Below are positions 1 through 9,210 of a stretch of DNA of 64,000 nucleotides, piece by piece. The stretch spans positions 18,321-82,320 of the forward strand of contig NZ_JNBQ01000014.1 of assembly GCF_001019615.1 (NCBI RefSeq), in the 5' to 3' direction. Origin of the DNA: Cellulosimicrobium funkei. GTDB lineage: Bacteria > Actinomycetota > Actinomycetes > Actinomycetales > Cellulomonadaceae. Position numbers and translations under genes: made by a program. Each line of letters opens with the position of its first letter. The stretch's first letter is position 1. The notes beneath the pieces were generated by a model. That model was not told the origin of the DNA. It did not search any database and was given only the letters and a program-made list of their open reading frames with translations.

Positions 1-2157
1 GAACCCGTCGGACCCCGCCGCGACGAAGCTCGCGACGAGCGCGGCCGCGAGCGCCCCGACGAGCGGGACGGAGAGGTCGGTGAGCCACGTCCCGCCGAGC
101 ACCCACACGCCCGCGACGGACTCGCCCGGACGCCCGAGCAGGACGGTCACGACGAGCGTCGTCCACGAGGCGAGCGCGAGCACGCCCACGGCGATCTCGG
201 CGCGGTGGGTGACGGCGGCCACCTGGCGGGTCCGCAGGGCACGGCGGACGGCGAGGGGCATGTCCGCCACGCCCTGCTCCGTGCCGGCGGTCCGCTTCCT
301 CTCCTCGTCGGCGAGGACGGCGGCGGCCCACCCGGTGGGGCCCAGGGCGTCGGACGTCGTGCCGACGGCACGCGGCAGCCAGCGCGTCGAGGACCGGACG
401 AGGTCGTGCAGCGCGGGCGCGGCGAGGACGAGGAGCCCGACGACGGCGGTCGCGCCGAGCACGACGGCGCCGATGCCGAACTCGGTGTACGCCGACGGGA
501 CGGGCAGCTCCTCGTACCCGGGCACGGTCCGGACGATTTCGACCAGCAGGGCCCCCGCGGGGTCGGGCCGCGTGGCACGTCCGCCGGTGAGGTACACCTG
601 GACGCCGAGGACGAGAAGGCTCGTGAGGACCGCGGCGGTCGCGGTCGCCACGAGCAGGAGGACCCCGGGGCCCGTCCCGTGCCAACCGACCCAGCGGTCC
701 GCGCCCTGCGACCGCACCGGCCTCGCCGCCCGGCCGAGCGCGCCGACGAGCGGGACGGCGAGCGCCGCGACGGCGACGAGGATCAGCGTCCGGGTCGTCG
801 ACTCGCCGTACGTGGCGACGGTGCCGTCCGGGGTGGCCCGGCGCGCGACGGCCACGACGCCGAGGCAGCCCGTGACGACGACGGGCACCGCGGACCACAG
901 CGCGACGCGCACGCGCGCCCGTCGTGCGGCCCCGGGGACGCGCGGACGCCAGAGGAGCCCCGCCGCGGCGATCCCGGTGAGGACGGCGCCCAGGACGGTC
1001 GGGGCGACGTCGACCCCGACGTACGCCGTGGTCCCGGTGCCGTCGCGCCGCGCGCTCGACCACGCCGCGAGAGCCCACGTGGCGACGGCGAGCACGAGGG
1101 TCGCGACGGCGAGCGCACCCTTCCAGCGTGGCGGGGTCACCTGGATGCCGTCGTCGTCGTTGCGCGTGGCCACGACGACGACGGCCAGGCCGAGCACGAC
1201 CGTGCCGGCCGCCACGACGGCCGTCCCGGCGGCGGTGCGGTCGCTCGTCCACGCGAGGAGGACGGCGACGAGCGCGACCGCGCCGCCGAGGTGCGCCAGG
1301 AGCGCGGCCGGCCCGGCGACCCGCCGGCTCCAGAAGCCCGCCCGGTACAGCAGCGGCCCGGTGACCGACCCTCCGGTGCGCTGCCCCGCACGGGCGATCG
1401 ACACGCGCTCGTCGAACCGGACCTGCCCGGCGCGCGCGAGAAGCACCAGTCCGACGACGGCGGCGACCGGGACGAGCGAGAGCACGGCGGCACGGTCGCC
1501 CGGCGCCATGCGCGCGAGACCGTCCAGCACCGACGGCACGCGCGCGCAGACCTGGACGGTGTCCGTCCCGTCGGCTCCCGGGCGCATGCACCGGGCGCCC
1601 ACCATGACGACCGCGACGGTCGTGACCGCGGCGGTGAGCAGGAGCGTGAGCGCGAGACCGAAGACGCGGACGGCCGCGGCGGTCGGCTCGGGGCGGGCGC
1701 GCGGGACGGTCTCGCCTGACGACCGGACGGGCGCGTGGTTCACCGCGCCCTCCTCGGCGCCCGGGACGCGCCGCGCCCAGTAGGCGACGTTCGCGAGGCC
1801 GAACGGAACGTTCAGGGCCCATAGCGCGCGCGTCACGCCGCGCGCGACGGCGCCGACGAGCCCGGCCAGAGGGAACGCGCCGAACCGTGCCATCGCGCCC
1901 CACGAGTACGCCTCGCGGCGCACGTCCGCGCGGATCGCGTGGAGGTCGCCGCCGCCGACCGGGGACGCGAGCGTCCCCGGAGCACGGTCCCGTGCGTCCG
2001 CAGCGGCGGTCGGCACCCAGAAGCTGCCCAGACCGTCGCCGTCGCACTGCTCGACCTCGCCCGGCGGAAGGTCGAGCATGCCGTGCGGCGGCGTGTTCGC
2101 CACCCCGTGGATCCGCAGCTCCAGGACGTTCTGTCCCGCCGCGCCCGCGTGCGTCAT
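1..2157 (-). CDS. Large integral membrane protein, 3' part cut off by the window edge
   Basis: The frame is open from an ATG at 2157 to the window edge (719 codons, no stop), so the C-terminus is missing. The start is supported by a strong ribosome binding site (GGAGGTGG, 4 bases before the ATG). The N-terminus reads MTHAGAAGQNVLELRIHGVA with NTPPHGML following; this LRIHGVANTPP opening resembles the beginning of a family of large, uncharacterised actinobacterial membrane proteins whose N-terminal part may be alpha/beta-hydrolase-like (from memory of the family, not searched). A first hydrophobic stretch lies around residues 85-115 and several strongly hydrophobic Ala/Val/Leu segments follow from about residue 165 onwards, so it is polytopic. 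It is divergent from the P-type ATPase gene. Function unknown. Confidence 0.72.
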   Translation of the reverse strand, partial: MTHAGAAGQNVLELRIHGVANTPPHGMLDLPPGEVEQCDGDGLGSFWVPTAAADARDRAPGTLASPVGGGDLHAIRADVRREAYSWGAMARFGAFPLAGLVGAVARGVTRALWALNVPFGLANVAYWARRVPGAEEGAVNHAPVRSSGETVPRARPEPTAAAVRVFGLALTLLLTAAVTTVAVVMVGARCMRPGADGTDTVQVCARVPSVLDGLARMAPGDRAAVLSLVPVAAVVGLVLLARAGQVRFDERVSIARAGQRTGGSVTGPLLYRAGFWSRRVAGPAALLAHLGGAVALVAVLLAWTSDRTAAGTAVVAAGTVVLGLAVVVVATRNDDDGIQVTPPRWKGALAVATLVLAVATWALAAWSSARRDGTGTTAYVGVDVAPTVLGAVLTGIAAAGLLWRPRVPGAARRARVRVALWSAVPVVVTGCLGVVAVARRATPDGTVATYGESTTRTLILVAVAALAVPLVGALGRAARPVRSQGADRWVGWHGTGPGVLLLVATATAAVLTSLLVLGVQVYLTGGRATRPDPAGALLVEIVRTVPGYEELPVPSAYTEFGIGAVVLGATAVVGLLVLAAPALHDLVRSSTRWLPRAVGTTSDALGPTGWAAAVLADEERKRTAGTEQGVADMPLAVRRALRTRQVAAVTHRAEIAVGVLALASWTTLVVTVLLGRPGESVAGVWVLGGTWLTDLSVPLVGALAAALVASFVAAGSDGF

Positions 2158-2294
2158 CGCTCCACCTCCGACGTCGGCGTCGCGCGGCTCGCCGCGCGGC
2201 GCTGCCACCTGAGAGAGAGGGACGAGGCGGTTCGCCCGGACGTGACGGACGTTCGTCTCTCGCGCGATCCGGGCATCGGGGGTCGAATAGGGTC

Positions 2295-5192
2295 ATGGGA
2301 TCCGCGCCGGACGCTGCACCGACCCCCGCCACGGCGGTCTCCTCGAGCTCCGCGGGCACCGCCGAGCGCACGCTCGACGCGCCGTGGTCGCGCCCGCCCG
2401 ACGACGTCCTGGCCGAGCTCGGCACGGACGCGGGCGGGCTCTCGAACGCCGACGCCGCGGCACGGCTCGCGGAGGTGGGGCCCAACCGGCTGCCCCCGCC
2501 GCAGCGCGACCCGCTGTGGAAGCGGATCCTCGTCCACTTCGACGACGTCCTCATCTACATCCTGCTCGTCTCGGCGGTGCTCAAGGCGATCCTCGGCGAC
2601 TGGGTCGACTTCACGGTCATCCTCGCGGTCGCGGTGATCAACGCGGCGATCGGCTTCATCCAGGAGGGTCGCGCGGAGAGCGCGCTGGAGGGCATCCGCA
2701 ACATGCTGTCGGTCAACGCGGAGGTCCGGCGCGACGGCGCGTGGGCACGCGTGGACGCCGACGATGTCGTGCCGGGCGACGTCGTGCGCGTGCGCTCGGG
2801 CGACCGGGTCCCGGCGGACGTCCGGCTGATCCAGGCGACGAACCTGCGCGTCGAGGAGTCGGCGCTCACGGGCGAGTCGGTCGCGGCGGCCAAGAAGGTC
2901 GACGCGGTCGGTGCGGACGCGGGCGTGGGCGACCGGTCGAGCATGCTCTTCTCGAGCACGCTGGTGGCCGCGGGGCAGGGCGTCGGGGTCGTCACCGCGA
3001 CGGGCACCGCGACGGAGATCGGCCGGATCCAGACCATGATCTCCGAGGTCCGCAGCCTCGCGACGCCGCTCACCCGGCAGCTCGACCGGTTCGGGAAGCT
3101 GCTCGCGGTGCTCATCCTCGCGATGGCCGTCGTCATGGTGATCATCGGCCGCGTCTTCCACGACTTCACCGTCCCGGAGCTGATCTCGGCATCGATCGGG
3201 TTCGCGGTCGCCGCGGTGCCGGAGGGCCTGCCCGCGCTCGTGACGATCACGCTCGCGCTCGGCGTGCAGCAGATGGCCCGCCGCCGCGCGATCACGCGCA
3301 AGCTGCCCGCGGTCGAGACGCTCGGGTCGGTGACGACGATCTGCTCGGACAAGACGGGCACGCTCACCAAGAACGAGATGACGGCGCGCACGGTCCGCAC
3401 GAGCGGGCGCACGTTCGCGGTCGCGGGCGCGGGGTACGCGCCCGTGGGGGACGTGACCGTGCCCGACGACGCGTCTCGCCCCGGGCCGACCGGCGCACCG
3501 GGCGACGCACCGGCGTCGGGCACGAGGCACGCGGACCTCTCCGACGACCGCGACCTCGCCGCGCTGGCGACCGTCATGATGCTCTGCAACGACGCGCGGA
3601 TCGTCCCCGACGAGTCGGACGCCGACGGCTGGCGGCTCGTGGGCGAGCCGACCGAGGGCGCGCTGCGCACGCTCGGCATGAAGGCCGGCGTCGACCCCAC
3701 GGGGTGGCGGCGCGTCGCCGTCGTGCCGTTCGAGTCCGAGAACAAGTTCATGGCGACGCTCGACGCGGACCCCGACGGCGGCCTGCACGTGCACGTCAAG
3801 GGCGCGCCGGACCGCGTGCTCGACCGCTGCGCGACCCAGGTCGGCGCGGACGGCGGCACCGAGCCGCTCGACCGCGCGTTCTGGGACGCGCAGATCGACG
3901 CGCTCGGCGGGCGAGGGCTTCGGGTGCTCGCGGCCGCCCGCCGGACCGCCGCGGAGGGCACGGAGGACCTCGACGTCGACGACGTCGCGGACGGCCTCGA
4001 GCTGTGCGGGCTCGTCGGCATCGTCGACCCGCCGCGGCCCGAGGCGATCGAGGCCATCGCCGAGTGCCGCGACGCGGGCATCCGCGTGAAGATGATCACG
4101 GGCGACCACGCGGGCACGGCCCTCGCGATCGGCCGCGAGATGGGCATCGTGGACCCCCACGACGGGACCGGCGAGAACGTCGCCCCCGCCGTGCTCACCG
4201 GCCCCGAGCTCGAGGAGATGAGCACGGAGAGGCTGCGCCAGGTGGTGCGCGACGTCGACGTCTACGCGCGCACGAGCCCCGAGCACAAGATCCGGATCGT
4301 CTCCGCGCTCCAGTCGCACGGCGAGGTCGTCGCCATGACGGGCGACGGCGTGAACGACGCCCCGGCCCTCACCCAGGCGGACGTCGGCGTCGCGATGGGC
4401 ATCAAGGGCACGGAGGCGACCAAGGAGGCCGCGGAGGTCGTGCTCGCGGACGACAACTTCGCGACCATCGAGCGCGCGGTGAAGGAGGGGCGGCGGATCT
4501 ACGACAACATCCGCAAGTCCGTGCTCTTCCTCCTGCCGACCAACGGCGCGCAGTCGCTCGTCATCCTCGTCGCGGTCCTGTTCGGCCTCACGCTGCCGCT
4601 CCAGCCGGTCCAGGTGCTCTGGATCAACATGATCACCGCCGTCACGCTGTCGCTCGCGCTCGCGTACGAGAAGGCGGAGCCCGACGTCATGCGCCGCGCC
4701 CCGCGCGACCCCCAGGCGTCGATCCTCGACGGCGCGTACGCGCGGCGCATCCTGCTCGTCTCGCTCCTCATCGGCGGCGCGACGATCCTGCTGTTCTACG
4801 TCGAGCGGGCCCAGGGCGTCCCGATCGCCGAGGCCCAGACGACGGCCGTGACGATGCTCGCGCTCGGACAGCTGGCGTACCTGTTCAACTGCCGGTTCCT
4901 CGACCGGTCGAGCCTCACGCTCGACGTGCTGCGCGGCAACCGGGTGGTCTGGATCTCGGCCGTGACGCTCCTCGCCCTCCAGGCCGTGTTCGTCTACGCG
5001 CCGTTCATGCACTCCTGGTTCGACTCGGCCCCCATCGACGTCGTCGAGTGGGGCAAGACGCTCGGGCTCGCGCTCGTCGTCTTCCTGCTCGTCGAGGTGA
5101 TCAAGTGGGTCGGCCGGCGCTGGACCGCGCGCGACCACGTGCCCGCTCTCGTCGAGCGCCACGACGCCGGTCAGCGCGCCGTCCAGGGGTGA
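2295..5192 (+). CDS. P2A-type cation-transporting P-type ATPase (calcium-ATPase-like)
   Basis: This 965-residue protein is a complete P-type ATPase that couples ATP hydrolysis to cation transport across the membrane. Visible motifs are the actuator TGES (about residues 192-195), the PEGL motif of TM4 inside VAAVPEGLPALVT, the phosphorylation site DKTGTLT (Asp352), and the hinge GDGVNDAPA (about residue 683). The N-terminal cation-ATPase domain and six C-terminal membrane segments are present. PEGL and the overall layout fit the P2A (SERCA/PMCA-like) branch, so Ca2+ or Mn2+ is the likely substrate; the exact ion cannot be fixed by eye. The frame is open further upstream, but that extension is Arg-rich low-complexity sequence, so the ATG at 2295 is preferred. 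The SD is weak (GGGGG about 12 bases upstream). The 3' end overlaps the convergent glycosyltransferase gene by 92 bp. Confidence 0.9.
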   Translation: MGSAPDAAPTPATAVSSSSAGTAERTLDAPWSRPPDDVLAELGTDAGGLSNADAAARLAEVGPNRLPPPQRDPLWKRILVHFDDVLIYILLVSAVLKAILGDWVDFTVILAVAVINAAIGFIQEGRAESALEGIRNMLSVNAEVRRDGAWARVDADDVVPGDVVRVRSGDRVPADVRLIQATNLRVEESALTGESVAAAKKVDAVGADAGVGDRSSMLFSSTLVAAGQGVGVVTATGTATEIGRIQTMISEVRSLATPLTRQLDRFGKLLAVLILAMAVVMVIIGRVFHDFTVPELISASIGFAVAAVPEGLPALVTITLALGVQQMARRRAITRKLPAVETLGSVTTICSDKTGTLTKNEMTARTVRTSGRTFAVAGAGYAPVGDVTVPDDASRPGPTGAPGDAPASGTRHADLSDDRDLAALATVMMLCNDARIVPDESDADGWRLVGEPTEGALRTLGMKAGVDPTGWRRVAVVPFESENKFMATLDADPDGGLHVHVKGAPDRVLDRCATQVGADGGTEPLDRAFWDAQIDALGGRGLRVLAAARRTAAEGTEDLDVDDVADGLELCGLVGIVDPPRPEAIEAIAECRDAGIRVKMITGDHAGTALAIGREMGIVDPHDGTGENVAPAVLTGPELEEMSTERLRQVVRDVDVYARTSPEHKIRIVSALQSHGEVVAMTGDGVNDAPALTQADVGVAMGIKGTEATKEAAEVVLADDNFATIERAVKEGRRIYDNIRKSVLFLLPTNGAQSLVILVAVLFGLTLPLQPVQVLWINMITAVTLSLALAYEKAEPDVMRRAPRDPQASILDGAYARRILLVSLLIGGATILLFYVERAQGVPIAEAQTTAVTMLALGQLAYLFNCRFLDRSSLTLDVLRGNRVVWISAVTLLALQAVFVYAPFMHSWFDSAPIDVVEWGKTLGLALVVFLLVEVIKWVGRRWTARDHVPALVERHDAGQRAVQG

Positions 5193-6264
5193 GGCGAGCG
5201 AACACGACCCGCCGCTGCACCTCATAGCTCGTCGCGAACAGGGCCGCGTCGGTGCCGACCTTCGCCGCGAGGAGCGGCACGCCGAGCCCGGTCAGCAGCG
5301 CGAGCAGCCCGTAGCTCGCCGCGAGCAGCACGACCGCGAGCGCCGCGTACCGCACGACGGCGGCGCGCAGCGGGACGTCGCGCCCGCCCGCGAACACGAG
5401 GCGACGGTTGACGGCGAAGTTCACGCCCGCGCTGAGCAGGCGCGCGCCCACCACGGCCGCGAGGAGCGACCCGGTGAGCGCGTGCAGCACGAGCAGCGCG
5501 ACGACGTCGACCGCGGCCGACCCGAGCGACGACGCGGCGAACCGCAGCAGCGGAGCCCACACGCGCAGCGAGTCGGCGACGGGCCGGAAGTGGGAGGACG
5601 CGTTGTCGTCGAGGTAGACCGTCGCCACGTCCACCTCGACGATCCGGCGGCCCGCGCGGGTCGCGTCGAGGAGCGCGCGCAGCTCGTACTCGTACCGGTC
5701 GCCGCGCACGGCGAGCAGGTCGTCGAGCAGGCCCGGCCCGTAGGCGCGCAGCCCGGTCTGGGTGTCGCGCACGCGGGTCCCCGTCGCGGCCGTGAACGCC
5801 CAGCGCGTCGCGGCGTTGCCCACGCGGCTGCGCAGCGGGACGTCGCCCGCGAAGCGTCGTGCGCCGAGCACGACGGCGTCGGGCTCGCTCTGCGACCGCG
5901 CCGCCACGCGGAGCACGTCGAGGACCGTGTGCTGGCCGTCCGCGTCGGCGCACACGACGCCGTGCCCGGGCAACCGGTCGCGCACCCACCGGACGCCGGT
6001 GCGCAGCGCGTGGCCCTTCCCGCGGTTCACCGGCACCGCGAGCACGACGGCGCCCAGCGCCCGCACCGCGCGGAACACTCCCCCGCACCGCCGGTCGCTG
6101 CCGTCGTCGACCACCACGACCGGCAGCCCGGGGACCGCGGCCCGCAGCGCGTCGACGAGCGCGACGAGCCGCGCGTCGGGCTGGTACGCGGGGACGACGA
6201 CGGCGGTCCGGGCGGCGTGCGCAGCGGGCACCGCGGCAGCAGCGTGCGTGGTCGCGGCCACCAT
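5101..6264 (-). CDS. GT2 glycosyltransferase fused to a GtrA-like membrane domain
   Basis: The 387-residue protein has two parts. Residues about 18-230 are a family 2 (DPM1-like) glycosyltransferase: TAVVVPAYQPD, VVVDDGSD and CADADGQHT carry the nucleotide-sugar and metal-binding Asp residues. Residues about 245-365 form a GtrA-type domain with four hydrophobic helices, ending near TSYEVQRRVVF. Such proteins usually transfer sugars to, or flip, polyprenyl-phosphate carriers for cell-wall glycans. The ATG at 6264 overlaps the TGA of the upstream phosphodiester glycosidase gene by one base, so the two are translationally coupled. The last 30 or so residues are Arg-rich and lie antisense to the end of the P-type ATPase gene, which suggests a run-on C-terminal extension. 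Substrate not deducible. Confidence 0.85.
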   Translation of the reverse strand: MVAATTHAAAAVPAAHAARTAVVVPAYQPDARLVALVDALRAAVPGLPVVVVDDGSDRRCGGVFRAVRALGAVVLAVPVNRGKGHALRTGVRWVRDRLPGHGVVCADADGQHTVLDVLRVAARSQSEPDAVVLGARRFAGDVPLRSRVGNAATRWAFTAATGTRVRDTQTGLRAYGPGLLDDLLAVRGDRYEYELRALLDATRAGRRIVEVDVATVYLDDNASSHFRPVADSLRVWAPLLRFAASSLGSAAVDVVALLVLHALTGSLLAAVVGARLLSAGVNFAVNRRLVFAGGRDVPLRAAVVRYAALAVVLLAASYGLLALLTGLGVPLLAAKVGTDAALFATSYEVQRRVVFARLTPGRRADRRRGARRERARGRARSSAGRPT

Positions 6265-7292
6265 CAGGCACCGTCCGCGACGTAGAGCACGTCGGACGTG
6301 CCGCGCTCGCGACCCTGCGACGGGCTGTTGACGACCTCGCCGTCGAAGTACAGGGTCGAGGACCCGCCGCCGTCGATGTTGTACGCGGTCGTCGCGCCGA
6401 GGTCCTGCAGGATCCCGGCGAGCTCCGTCATGGTCACGCCGCGGGAGTAGCCCTCCTGACGGCCGTCTACGACGACGAGGACGAGGTGGTTCTCGTCGAC
6501 CACCCCGACGGCCGTGCGCGGCTGCTCCCCCTGGATCGAGTGGTTCCCGACGTTCGTGTCGACCTCGACGTCGTCGATCCCGGCCACGACCTCGCCGTCC
6601 TCCACGAGCGCGGGCCCGAACGACAGCGTGTTCCAGACCCCGGCATCCACGAGCGACTGCGCGTCGGTCGACGTCTCGTCGTAGACCTCGACGTGGCCGT
6701 CGCGGTAGAGCGCGAGGCCCTCGCGCGCGCCCTCGTCCCGGTAGACGACGCCGTTGCGGATCACGATGCCCGTGTCGCGGAACCCGTAGTAGTCGCCGTT
6801 GATCGCGAGGACCGCGTCGTGGTCGGCGGCGATGTCGGACGTCGCCTCCGTGATGTTCGTGCCGAACGCGTCCTGGGCGAACGCGGAGCGCAGGTCCGTC
6901 ATGTCCGAGAGCACGACGTCGGCCACGTAGTACGTCACGGTGTCGTCGCCCGATCCGGTGGTCACCCGGGAGACCGTGATGCTCGTGCCGTCCGACGTGT
7001 ACGTGTCGCCGTCGACGGTCGCGGTGCTCGCGCCGTCGTCCGCCGTGGTGTCCTGGTCCGACGCCACGCTCGCGTCGAGGCCCCGCGACGCCTCGTACGC
7101 CGACACGTCGGCGATCTCGACGTGCTCGACGACGAACCGGTCCAGCGCCCACGCCGTGGCGCCTCCCAGCGGGAGCAGCACGGCGAGGACGGCGACGAGC
7201 GCGGCACGCCACCGTCGTCGGCGCCGGGACGCGGGCGGCGCGGACGAGGCAGGCGGGGCGGGAGGGGCGGGGTGCGGCGTGGGGGTGCTCAT
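6264..7292 (-). CDS. Phosphodiester glycosidase family (NAGPA-like) secreted or anchored protein
   Basis: This 342-residue protein has a Pro-rich cytoplasmic N-terminus, a poly-Arg stop-transfer region and one hydrophobic segment (about residues 29-50), so it is probably membrane-anchored with the domain outside. The C-terminal domain shows hallmarks of the NAGPA family: AINGDYYGF, a GVTMTELA segment and NIDGGGSSTLYF. Characterised relatives remove N-acetylglucosamine from phosphodiesters or act on exopolysaccharide. Adjacency and one-base overlap with a GT2-GtrA gene suggest joint action on a cell-envelope glycan (inference). The ATG follows a TAGACA hexamer by six bases with no SD, so it may be leaderless, though the final hexamer base departs from the TAnnnT pattern seen elsewhere. 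Confidence 0.85.
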   Translation of the reverse strand: MSTPTPHPAPPAPPASSAPPASRRRRRWRAALVAVLAVLLPLGGATAWALDRFVVEHVEIADVSAYEASRGLDASVASDQDTTADDGASTATVDGDTYTSDGTSITVSRVTTGSGDDTVTYYVADVVLSDMTDLRSAFAQDAFGTNITEATSDIAADHDAVLAINGDYYGFRDTGIVIRNGVVYRDEGAREGLALYRDGHVEVYDETSTDAQSLVDAGVWNTLSFGPALVEDGEVVAGIDDVEVDTNVGNHSIQGEQPRTAVGVVDENHLVLVVVDGRQEGYSRGVTMTELAGILQDLGATTAYNIDGGGSSTLYFDGEVVNSPSQGRERGTSDVLYVADGA

Positions 7293-7406
7293 GGGCCGTG
7301 TCTACGGAGCGGGCGTGTGCCGCCGGGATGGCACGGCTGTTCGCCGGCTGTGAGCGGCCGCGCCGGCGACCGAGGCGTCCCGTGACCGACCTCTCAGCCT
7401 GTCGAC

Positions 7407-7443
7407 TTGTCTCGATCGATACCCCCGGGGGTATCGTTGGAGC
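7407..7443 (+). promoter_or_regulatory. Leaderless promoter overlapped by a CsoR/CstR-type operator
   Basis: A perfect 20-bp palindrome, CGATACCCCCGGGGGTATCG, lies at 7417-7436. It overlaps a -10 hexamer TATCGT (7432-7437) placed six bases before the ATG at 7444; a possible -35 is TTGTCT (7407-7412, spacer 19). G/C-tract palindromes of the ATACCCC-GGGGTAT kind are the known operator type of CsoR-family repressors, and one such repressor is encoded 2.4 kb downstream in the same operon. Binding would block the promoter directly (inference). Confidence 0.75.
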
Positions 7444-9210
7444 ATGATCCCCTCGACCCCCGGCTCGACGACCCACCCGTCCGACCCCGACGGCGCGCGC
7501 CGCATCGTCGTCGTCGGCGGCGTCGCGGGCGGCATGAGCGCCGCCGCGCGCGCCCGCCGCCTCGACGAGCACGCGTCGATCGTCGTGCTCGAGCAGTCCG
7601 ACCACGTCTCGTTCGCGGGCTGCGGCCTGCCGTACCAGGTGTCGGGCGAGATCGCGCACCGCGACACCCTCCTGCTGCACTCCCCCGGGTCGCTGCGCGC
7701 GAGCCTCGACCTCGACGTCCGGACCCGCCATCGCGTCACGGCGATCGACCGCACCACGCGGACCGTCACCGTCGCGGCCGAGGACGGGACCTCCGAGCTC
7801 GCCTATGACGCGCTCCTGCTCGCGCCGGGTGCGACCACCGTGCTCCCGCCGGTCGCGGGCCTCGACCACCCGGCGGTGCACACGCTGCGGACGATCGCGG
7901 ACCTCGACGCGCTCGCCGCGCGGCTCGCGGGCCTCGAGGCCGAGGTCGCGGCGGGGCGCACCGCACCGGTGCGGGCCGTCGTCGTCGGCGCGGGGTTCAT
8001 CGGGCTCGAGGCCGTGGAGGCGCTCGTCACCCGGGGGCTGTCCGTCGACGTCGTCGAGCGCGCCGACCAGGTGCTCCCTCCGCTGGAGCCCGACCTCGCG
8101 CCGCTGCTCGCGGACGAGCTGCGCGACCACGGCGTCGGGCTCCACCTCGGGACCTCCGCGACCGCCGTCGTGCCGCGGCCCGCCGGTGCGGACCACGCCG
8201 TCGCGCTCGAGCTCGCGGACGGCACCGTCCTCGACGCCGACGTGGTGCTCGTGAGCGTCGGGGTGCGGCCCGCGAGCGACCTCGCGGCGGCGGCCGGGCT
8301 CGCGCTCGGCGAGCGCGGAGCGATCCGCGTCGACGCCGACCAGCGCACGTCCGACCCGCACGTGTGGGCCGTCGGCGACGCCGTCGAGGTCGTGCACGCG
8401 GTCACCGGCGCGACAGGCCCCGTCCCGCTCGCCGGCCCGGCCAACCGCCAAGGCCGGCGCGCCGCGGACGCGATGACCGGGCACCGCACCACACCGCAGG
8501 CGCCCGTGCTCGGGACGGCGATCGTGCGCGTGTTCGGCCTCACCGCCGCCGTGACCGGGCCGAGCCACGCGACCCTGGCGGCGGCCGACGTCGCGCACGA
8601 GCAGGTCCGCGTCCACGCGGCCCACCACGCGGGCTGGTTCCCCGGGGCTGAGCCCGTGCACGTCACGGCGAGCTTCGCACCCGACGGCCGCCTGCTCGGC
8701 GCGCAGGCCGTGGGCCGCGCCGGGGTGGACAAGCGCATCGACGTGCTCGCGACGGCGCTGCGCGCCGGGCTCACCGCGGACGACCTCGCCGAGCTCGAGC
8801 TCGCCTACGCCCCGCCCTACGGCGCCGCCAAGGACGTCGTCAACATGCTGGGGTTCGTCGCGCAGAACGTGCTCGACGGCACCATGCCGCAGTGGCACGC
8901 GACCGACCTCGACGAGGTCGTCGCGACGTCGCTCGTGCTCGACGTCCGGTCGCCCGCCGAGCACGCCGCCGGACACCTCGACGGCGCCCTCAACGTGCCG
9001 CACACCGAGCTGCGCGAACGGCTCGACGAGGTGCGCACCGCCGCGGCGGGGCGCCCCGTCGCCGTGCACTGCGCGAGCGGCGTGCGCTCCTACCTCGCCA
9101 CCCGCGTCCTGCTCGCCGCCGGGCTCGACGCGCGCAACCTCTCCGGCGGCTGGCTCACCCTGACCACCACGCCGCACGCCGCGCGCACCCTCGAAGGAGT
9201 CCCCGCATGA
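7444..9210 (+). CDS. CoA-disulfide reductase-like flavoenzyme fused to a rhodanese domain
   Basis: The 588-residue protein is a pyridine nucleotide-disulfide oxidoreductase with a C-terminal rhodanese, the CoADR-Rhd architecture. It shows the FAD-binding VVVGGVAGG near residue 23, the single-cysteine active site SFAGCGLPY (Cys60), the NAD(P)H-binding VVVGAGFIG near residue 180 and the second FAD motif WAVGDAVEV. The rhodanese domain (about residues 490-588) has the catalytic cysteine in VHCASGVRS. Known relatives reduce CoA-disulfide, CoA-persulfide or polysulfide. The ATG has no properly spaced SD and sits six bases after a -10, so it is probably leaderless. It is the first gene of an operon with a rhodanese, a Cys-rich peptide and a CstR-like repressor, which indicates a role in reactive sulfur handling. 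Confidence 0.9.
   Translation: MIPSTPGSTTHPSDPDGARRIVVVGGVAGGMSAAARARRLDEHASIVVLEQSDHVSFAGCGLPYQVSGEIAHRDTLLLHSPGSLRASLDLDVRTRHRVTAIDRTTRTVTVAAEDGTSELAYDALLLAPGATTVLPPVAGLDHPAVHTLRTIADLDALAARLAGLEAEVAAGRTAPVRAVVVGAGFIGLEAVEALVTRGLSVDVVERADQVLPPLEPDLAPLLADELRDHGVGLHLGTSATAVVPRPAGADHAVALELADGTVLDADVVLVSVGVRPASDLAAAAGLALGERGAIRVDADQRTSDPHVWAVGDAVEVVHAVTGATGPVPLAGPANRQGRRAADAMTGHRTTPQAPVLGTAIVRVFGLTAAVTGPSHATLAAADVAHEQVRVHAAHHAGWFPGAEPVHVTASFAPDGRLLGAQAVGRAGVDKRIDVLATALRAGLTADDLAELELAYAPPYGAAKDVVNMLGFVAQNVLDGTMPQWHATDLDEVVATSLVLDVRSPAEHAAGHLDGALNVPHTELRERLDEVRTAAAGRPVAVHCASGVRSYLATRVLLAAGLDARNLSGGWLTLTTTPHAARTLEGVPA

Noticed and set aside
205..1719. Plus-strand open frames across the left end
   Set aside because: The minus strand carries a hydrophobic, SD-preceded frame; the plus-strand frames are Arg/Gly/Asp-rich shadows of it.
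1887..2294. N-terminal extension of the P-type ATPase frame
   Set aside because: Arg/Pro-rich sequence lying antisense to the neighbouring membrane protein gene and its promoter region; no homology-like character.
2154..5225. Long open frame on the minus strand opposite the P-type ATPase gene
   Set aside because: It encodes Arg/Asp/His/Gly low-complexity sequence without motifs, the usual shadow of a high-GC gene; the plus strand has all ATPase motifs.
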